Below, piece by piece: positions 59,152 to 64,000 of a stretch of DNA of 64,000 nucleotides (positions are counted from its first letter, which is position 1; every line of letters begins with the position of its first letter). The notes under the pieces are model-generated. The model was given only the letters and a program-made list of their open reading frames with translations, had not been told where the DNA came from and made no database searches. The DNA comes from Nocardioides agri (GTDB lineage Bacteria > Actinomycetota > Actinomycetes > Propionibacteriales > Nocardioidaceae): positions 3,435,669 to 3,499,668 of the forward strand of contig NZ_JACEIC010000002.1 in assembly GCF_013778305.1 (NCBI RefSeq), written 5' to 3'. The position numbers were made by a program, and so were the translations under genes.

Positions 59152-60339
59152 GTGTCAACCCCTTCCTCTGGCCCTGATCTGGTCGTCGTCGGCTCCGGCT
59201 TCTTCGGCCTCACCATCGCCGAGCGCTGCGCCTCGGAGCTGGGCCTGAAGGTGCTCGTGCTGGAGCGCCGCCACCACATCGGGGGCAACGCCTACTCCGA
59301 GTTCGACGAGGAGACCGGCATCGAGGTGCACGTCTACGGGACGCACCTCTTCCACACCTCCAACAAGAAGGTGTGGGACTACGTCAACCGGTTCACCGAC
59401 TTCACGGCGTACCAGCACCGGGTGTTCGGCCGCTACCAGGGCCAGGTCTACTCCCTGCCGATGAACCTGGGGCTGATCAACCAGTTCTTCGGCAAGAGCC
59501 ACACCCCCGACGAGGCGCGCGCGCTGATCGCCGAGCAGGCCAGCGAGATCGACACCAAGGACGCGCAGAACCTCGAGGAGAAGGCGATCAGCCTGATCGG
59601 CCGCCCGCTCTACGAGGCGTTCATCAAGGGCTACACCGCCAAGCAGTGGCAGACCGACCCCAAGGAGTTGTCGGCCGACATCATCACGCGGCTGCCGGTG
59701 CGCTACACCTTCGACAACCGCTACTTCAACGACACCTACGAGGGCCTGCCGGTCGACGGCTACACCGCGTGGCTGGAGCGGATGGCGGAGCACCCCGGCA
59801 TCGAGGTCCGCCTCGACACCGACTTCTTCGACGTCATCGACGAGTTCAAGGGCCGGGTCCCGATCGTCTACACCGGTCCGGTCGACGAGTACTTCCACCA
59901 CTCCGAGGGCCGCCTCTCGTGGCGCACCATCGACCTCGAGCGCGAGACCGTCGACGTCGACGACTACCAGGGCACCGGCGTCGTCAACGCCAACGACGAG
60001 GACGTGCCGCACACCCGCACCCTCGAGTTCAAGCACCTGCACCCCGAGCGCACCTACCTGCCCGGCAAGTCGGTCGTCGTCCACGAGTACTCCCGCTTCG
60101 CGGAGGAGGGCGACGAGCCCTACTACCCGGTCAACACCGCCGAGGACCGCGAGAAGCTGCTCCGCTACCGCGAGCTCGCCAAGCAGGAGCCGATGGTGCT
60201 CTTCGGCGGCCGGCTCGGCACCTACAAGTACCTCGACATGCACATGGCGATCGGCTCGGCGCTGTCGATGTTCGAGAACAAGCTGCGGCCGCACTTCGCC
60301 GAGGGTGCGCCGCTCACCAGCGGAGGAGTCGACGAGTGA
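59152..60339 (+). CDS. glf: UDP-galactopyranose mutase
   Basis: The protein has 395 residues. The FAD fold starts VVVGSGFFGLTIAERCA, with ERRHHIGGNAYSE. Family motifs include HLFHTSNKKVWDYVN, KGYTAKQWQTDP and the VYTGPVDEYF region. It converts UDP-Galp to UDP-Galf, the donor for the GlfT enzymes around it. GTG start; TAGACT lies 8 nt upstream. GTGA overlap with the next gene shows coupling. Confidence 0.97.
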   Translation: MSTPSSGPDLVVVGSGFFGLTIAERCASELGLKVLVLERRHHIGGNAYSEFDEETGIEVHVYGTHLFHTSNKKVWDYVNRFTDFTAYQHRVFGRYQGQVYSLPMNLGLINQFFGKSHTPDEARALIAEQASEIDTKDAQNLEEKAISLIGRPLYEAFIKGYTAKQWQTDPKELSADIITRLPVRYTFDNRYFNDTYEGLPVDGYTAWLERMAEHPGIEVRLDTDFFDVIDEFKGRVPIVYTGPVDEYFHHSEGRLSWRTIDLERETVDVDDYQGTGVVNANDEDVPHTRTLEFKHLHPERTYLPGKSVVVHEYSRFAEEGDEPYYPVNTAEDREKLLRYRELAKQEPMVLFGGRLGTYKYLDMHMAIGSALSMFENKLRPHFAEGAPLTSGGVDE

Positions 60340-62357
60340 GCCCCTCGAAGCAGGCGACCGTACGCCGCGTCCTGATGCGGCAGATCATGCCGGTCGACCG
60401 GGACCTGGACGTCCTCCCGCTCTACGTCGACCCCGACCCGGCCGTGCTCGACGCCGACAAGTACAACGTCGGCGGTGACAAGGGCGCCAAGGAGCTCAAC
60501 AAGGCGTCCCTGCGGCAGTCGGTGAGCTCGGGCTCGACCATCGACCCGGACCAGATCGTCGACCGCCACGCCGTGTGCGTCCGCCGGGGCGACCGGCTCT
60601 CCTTCGGCAGCTACTTCAACGCGTTCCCCGCGTCGTACTGGCGGCGCTGGACGATCGTCGAGCAGGTTCGGCTGAGCGTCGAGCTCCAGGGCCGCGGCGC
60701 CAGCGTCACCGTCTACCGCTCGATGGCCAACGGCCGCTCCCAGCGGGTCGAGTCGCAGCAGGTCGCGGACGGCGCCACCGGCGGCACGTTCGTCTTCGAC
60801 CTCCCGCTGCGCCCGTTCGCCGACGGCGGCTGGTACTGGTACGACGTCACCGCGGGCGACGAGGACGCCGTCGTCACCGCCACCTGGGATGCCGAGGTGC
60901 CCGCCGAGCGCGGTCAGTCCGGCACCGTCACCGTCACGATCACGACGATGAACCGGCCGGACTTCTGCTCCGACCTGATCACCCAGCTCGGCTCCGAGGA
61001 CGAGGTGCTCGAGATCCTCGACACCGTCCTCGTCGTCGACCAGGGCACCGACAAGGTCCGCGGTGCCCCGGGCTTCGCGGCCGCCGAGAAGTCGCTCGAC
61101 GGCCGGTTGCGCGTCATCGACCAGGGCAACCTCGGCGGCTCCGGCGGCTACGCCCGCGGACAGCTCGAGACCGTCAAGGCCGGCGCGTCGACGTACGCGC
61201 TGATGATGGACGACGACGTCGTCTGCGAGCCGCAGAGCCTGCTGCGCGCGGTCGCCTTCGGCGACCTCGCCCGCCGTCCCACGATCGTGGGCGGCCACAT
61301 GTTCAGCCTCTACTCACGCTCGCGGCTGCACAGCTTCGGCGAGATCATCCAGGCCTGGCGCTGGTGGTGGATGTCGCCCGAGCACGTGCTCTCGGAGTGG
61401 GACTTCGCCGCCCGCAACCTGCGCTCGACGCGCTGGCTGCACCGCCGCGTCGACGTGGACTTCAACGGCTGGTTCATGTGCCTGATCCCGCGACAGGTCC
61501 TCGAGGAGGTCGGCCTCTCGCTCCCGGTCTTCATCAAGTGGGACGACAGCGAGTTCGGCGTCCGGGCCAAGCGCGCGGGCTACCCGACGGTGACCTTCCC
61601 GGGCGCCGCCGTCTGGCACGTGCCGTGGACCGACAAGAACGACGCGCTCGACTGGCAGGCCTACTTCCACCAGCGCAACCGGCTGATCGCGGCGCTGCTG
61701 CACTCGCCGTACAAGCACGGCGGCCGCGTGCTGCAGGAGAGCGTCAACCACAGCATCGCGCACCTGGTGTCGATGCAGTACTCCACCGCCGAGCTGCGCC
61801 AGCTGGCGATCGAGGACGTGCTGGCCGGCCCCGACGGGCTGCACGCCGCGCTGCCGAACCGGCTCGCCGAGGTCAACGCGTTCCGCAAGCAGTACGCCGA
61901 CGCCCAGCTCCAGCCCGACCCGGACGCGTTCCCGCCGGTCCGGCGCAAGCCGTCGCGCCGCGGGCACGCCGAGCTCGAGGTGCCCAGCAAGAAGTCGCAG
62001 CTCATCCAGGCCGGCCTGATGCCGCTGCGTCAGCTGCGCAAGCCGCGCGCCCTCTCGCGGGAGTTCCCGGAGGCGGAGATCGCCGCGATGGACGCCAAGT
62101 GGTACCGCATCGCCCGCTACGACTCGGCGGTCGTCTCGATGCCCGACCAGACGTCGGCGGCGCTCTACACTCGGGATCCTGAGCTGTACCGCGACCTGTT
62201 GAAGCGGATCGCCGACCTGCACCTCAAGCTGTACCGACGCTGGCCCGAGCTGGCCGCCGAGTACCGCGAGAAGCTGCCCCAGATCACCTCGCCCGAGGCG
62301 TGGGAGGAGACCTTCCGACCGTGGACCGAGCAGAAGTCCGAGGGTGCTGATGACTGA
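60336..62357 (+). CDS. glfT2: Galactofuranosyltransferase GlfT2-like
   Basis: The protein has 673 residues, near GlfT2 of mycobacteria (637). An N-terminal beta domain (about 1-200) precedes the GT2 core with TMNRPDFCSDLI, NLGGSGGYARGQ and MMDDDVV, then the large C-terminal part with WWWMSPEHVLSEWDF and WDDSEFGVRAKRAGYPTV. It polymerises the galactofuranan chain. Overlaps with glf and the ABC permease show that all three are made together. Confidence 0.93.
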   Translation: MSPSKQATVRRVLMRQIMPVDRDLDVLPLYVDPDPAVLDADKYNVGGDKGAKELNKASLRQSVSSGSTIDPDQIVDRHAVCVRRGDRLSFGSYFNAFPASYWRRWTIVEQVRLSVELQGRGASVTVYRSMANGRSQRVESQQVADGATGGTFVFDLPLRPFADGGWYWYDVTAGDEDAVVTATWDAEVPAERGQSGTVTVTITTMNRPDFCSDLITQLGSEDEVLEILDTVLVVDQGTDKVRGAPGFAAAEKSLDGRLRVIDQGNLGGSGGYARGQLETVKAGASTYALMMDDDVVCEPQSLLRAVAFGDLARRPTIVGGHMFSLYSRSRLHSFGEIIQAWRWWWMSPEHVLSEWDFAARNLRSTRWLHRRVDVDFNGWFMCLIPRQVLEEVGLSLPVFIKWDDSEFGVRAKRAGYPTVTFPGAAVWHVPWTDKNDALDWQAYFHQRNRLIAALLHSPYKHGGRVLQESVNHSIAHLVSMQYSTAELRQLAIEDVLAGPDGLHAALPNRLAEVNAFRKQYADAQLQPDPDAFPPVRRKPSRRGHAELEVPSKKSQLIQAGLMPLRQLRKPRALSREFPEAEIAAMDAKWYRIARYDSAVVSMPDQTSAALYTRDPELYRDLLKRIADLHLKLYRRWPELAAEYREKLPQITSPEAWEETFRPWTEQKSEGADD

Positions 62358-63294
62358 CGTCACCGCGCCCCCCGCCGGGCGGCGCCGCCAGCCGCCGGTG
62401 AAGACCCCGCTCGAGGAGCGGCCGATCCGCGACGTCGAGGCGCCCCTCAGCTCGCCGTCGGCGACGACGGGCCTCCTCGAGGTCTTCCGCCGGCACTACC
62501 TGCTCCGGCTGCTGGTCCGTCGCGAGATCAGTGCGCGCTACCAGGGATCGTTCCTCGGGCTGCTGTGGTCCTACATCAACCCGCTCAGCCAGTTCGTCAT
62601 CTACTACTTCGTGATGGGCGTGATCTTCGGCCTGCACCAGGGCGTGGAGAACTTCGCGATCCACATGTTCTGCGGCATCGTGATCGTCCACTTCTTCAAC
62701 GAGACGTTCAGTGCCGGCACCCGCTCGATCGTGCGCAACAAGTCGCTGGTGCAGAAGATGGCGATGCCCCGGGAGATGTTCCCGGTCGCCTCGATGCTGG
62801 TCTCGGCCTACCACCTCATCCCCGAGCTGGTGATCCTGGTGATCGTCGGTGCCCTGCTGGGCTGGACGCCGACCATGGCGGGTATGGCGGCGATGGTGGC
62901 GTCGCTGGTGATCTGCATGGTGCTCGGCACGGGCCTGGCGCTGATGTTCGCGACCGCGAACGTCTTCTTCCGCGACGTCGGCAACTTCGTCTCGATCATC
63001 ACGAACTTCGTCCGCTTCGGCGTGCCGATGATGTACCCGTACACGATGGTCCAGGACCGGTTCGGCGAGTTCGCCGAGCTGTACCTCTGGAACCCGATCT
63101 CGGTCGCGGTGCTGCTGTTCCAGGAGGCGTTCTGGGTCGGCACCACGAAGGACCCGGCGGCGACCGCGGCGTCCAACCTGCCTGCGGACCTGTGGTCCTA
63201 CACCGCCATCGGCATCCTGATGAGCCTGGTCGTGCTCGCCATCGGCCAGCTCGTCTTTAGCCGGACCGAGAACCGCATCCCGGAGCGCCTCTGA
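62350..63294 (+). CDS. wzm: ABC-2 type polysaccharide exporter, permease (Wzm-like)
   Basis: The protein has 314 residues with six hydrophobic segments after a 50-residue cytoplasmic tail. LLVRREISARYQGSFLGLLWSYINPL is the typical start of the Wzm/RfbA permease family. It should carry the lipid-linked galactan across the membrane with the ATPase next to it. ATG at 62350 is used and GTG at 62344 is an alternative. TGATG links it to the ATPase gene. Confidence 0.92.
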   Translation: MTDVTAPPAGRRRQPPVKTPLEERPIRDVEAPLSSPSATTGLLEVFRRHYLLRLLVRREISARYQGSFLGLLWSYINPLSQFVIYYFVMGVIFGLHQGVENFAIHMFCGIVIVHFFNETFSAGTRSIVRNKSLVQKMAMPREMFPVASMLVSAYHLIPELVILVIVGALLGWTPTMAGMAAMVASLVICMVLGTGLALMFATANVFFRDVGNFVSIITNFVRFGVPMMYPYTMVQDRFGEFAELYLWNPISVAVLLFQEAFWVGTTKDPAATAASNLPADLWSYTAIGILMSLVVLAIGQLVFSRTENRIPERL

Positions 63295-64000
63295 TGACCC
63301 GCCCTGCCTCGATCGTCGTCGACCACGCGACGAAGAACTTCACGCTGCGCTACCACCGCACGTTCAAGCAGATGGCGATGGCGGCGATCAAGCGCCAGGA
63401 CATCAGCGACGAGTTCAAGGCCGTCGACGACGTCTCCTTCACGATCCAGCAGGGCGAGTCCGTGGGCCTGATGGGCCTCAACGGCTCCGGCAAGTCCACG
63501 CTGCTCAAGCTCATCAACGGCATCATGAAGCCCGAGAGTGGCACCGTGCAGACGCGGGGCCGGATCGCAGGGCTGATCGCCACCGGCGCCGGCTTCCACC
63601 AGCAGCTCACCGGCCGCGAGAACATCTACCTCAACGCCGCCGTCCTCGGCATGACCGAGTCCGAGACCCGGCGCAAGTTCGACGACATCGTCGAGTTCGC
63701 GGACGTCGGCCGGCATCTCGACTCGCCCGTCGGCCACTACTCCTCGGGCATGTTCTCCCGGCTCGGCTTCGCGGTCGCGATCCACGTCGACTCCGACATC
63801 TTCCTCGCCGACGAGGTGCTCGCGGTGGGGGACAAGCCCTTCAAGCAGAAGTGCATGCAGAAGATGGCGGAGATCCGCGACGGTGGCCGCACCCTGGTCT
63901 ACGTCAGCCACGCCGCCGCCTCCGTCCGCAAGATGTGTGACCGCGTGATCGTCCTCGAGTCCGGGAAGGTCGGCTTCGACGGCGACGTCGAGGAGGGCAT
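63294..64000 (+). CDS. wzt: ABC polysaccharide exporter ATPase (Wzt-like, partial)
   Basis: The start overlaps the permease stop (TGATG). The 235 visible residues hold Walker A GLNGSGKST, the Q-loop region with ATGAGFHQQLTGREN, the signature HYSSGMFSRLGFAVAI and Walker B DIFLADEVLAVGD. The C-terminus is cut by the window edge. It powers export of the galactan through Wzm. A short RfbE-type ATPase without a carbohydrate-binding tail or a longer form cannot be distinguished. Confidence 0.95.
   Translation, partial: MTRPASIVVDHATKNFTLRYHRTFKQMAMAAIKRQDISDEFKAVDDVSFTIQQGESVGLMGLNGSGKSTLLKLINGIMKPESGTVQTRGRIAGLIATGAGFHQQLTGRENIYLNAAVLGMTESETRRKFDDIVEFADVGRHLDSPVGHYSSGMFSRLGFAVAIHVDSDIFLADEVLAVGDKPFKQKCMQKMAEIRDGGRTLVYVSHAAASVRKMCDRVIVLESGKVGFDGDVEEG

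Overview
The window is chromosomal DNA of a high-GC actinobacterium. The evidence is the strong G/C bias at third codon positions, frequent GTG starts, ATGA/GTGA stop-start overlaps, start codons lying 6-8 nt after a TAnnnT-like -10 box (leaderless transcripts), and a gene content (EttA, ANTAR, GPP34, mycothiol-type DinB and Rv2466c-like proteins, lactate 2-monooxygenase, GlfT-type transferases) that best fits the Nocardioides/Nocardioidaceae group. The genus is inferred from remembered family resemblance, not from a search. There are no rRNA, tRNA, CRISPR, phage or transposase genes.

Layout. 1-4.6 kb: an ANTAR gene cut by the edge, a large secreted delta-60/Calx-beta protein with near-identical 336-bp DNA repeats, a small zinc-ribbon protein and a cupin. 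4.6-13.4 kb: a secreted GH13 alpha-amylase, an APC permease, a SulP-STAS transporter, small membrane and STAS proteins, and an Xaa-Pro aminopeptidase. 13.4-18.1 kb: a PrsW-like protease coupled to two adjacent dynamin/YfjP-like GTPases. 18.2-25.7 kb: an accessory SSB, EttA, a MarR regulator, a winged-helix protein, a thiolase, a TetR regulator facing a 59-aa membrane peptide across an operator-promoter, a double-hotdog thioesterase and a truncated hemoglobin. 25.8-34 kb: OsmC, MscS, DUF5130, PepN, ChrA, an Rv2466c-like protein, a TIGR03086 protein and GPP34. 34.3-39.2 kb: a metG-led overlapping operon, then ArfB, a small membrane protein and a CoA-binding protein on the other strand. 39.4-41.5 kb: a secreted Ig-like protein and an acyl-CoA dehydrogenase.

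41.4-47.9 kb is the most interesting part. A 6.4-kb segment is bounded by a perfect 42-bp direct repeat, made of the 3' coding end of the acyl-CoA dehydrogenase gene and a second copy of that end after the segment. The segment carries two divergent operons. One has MMPL, a 55-aa Cys-rich protein, a DUF2892 membrane protein and an AhpD-like protein. The other has DUF302, a CsoR/CstR-family repressor, a sulfide:quinone-reductase-like flavoprotein, a TusE/DsrC-like protein and a DsrE-family protein. The repressor keeps two cysteines 29 residues apart but lacks the Cu(I)-ligand histidine, which is the pattern of persulfide sensors. Three C-tract/G-tract palindromes lie in the promoters. I read this as a horizontally acquired, persulfide-regulated sulfide-detoxification island.

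47.9-54.4 kb: hemerythrin, a lactate monooxygenase/DLH/PaaI/PaaK operon, and a lipoprotein hydrolase and MarR regulator sharing a perfect 18-bp palindrome, followed by an enoyl-CoA hydratase. 54.4-64 kb: two LCP ligases, three GT2 enzymes (GlfT1-like, GT2, GlfT2-like), UDP-galactopyranose mutase and a Wzm/Wzt exporter, together a galactofuranan synthesis, export and wall-attachment locus that continues past the right edge.
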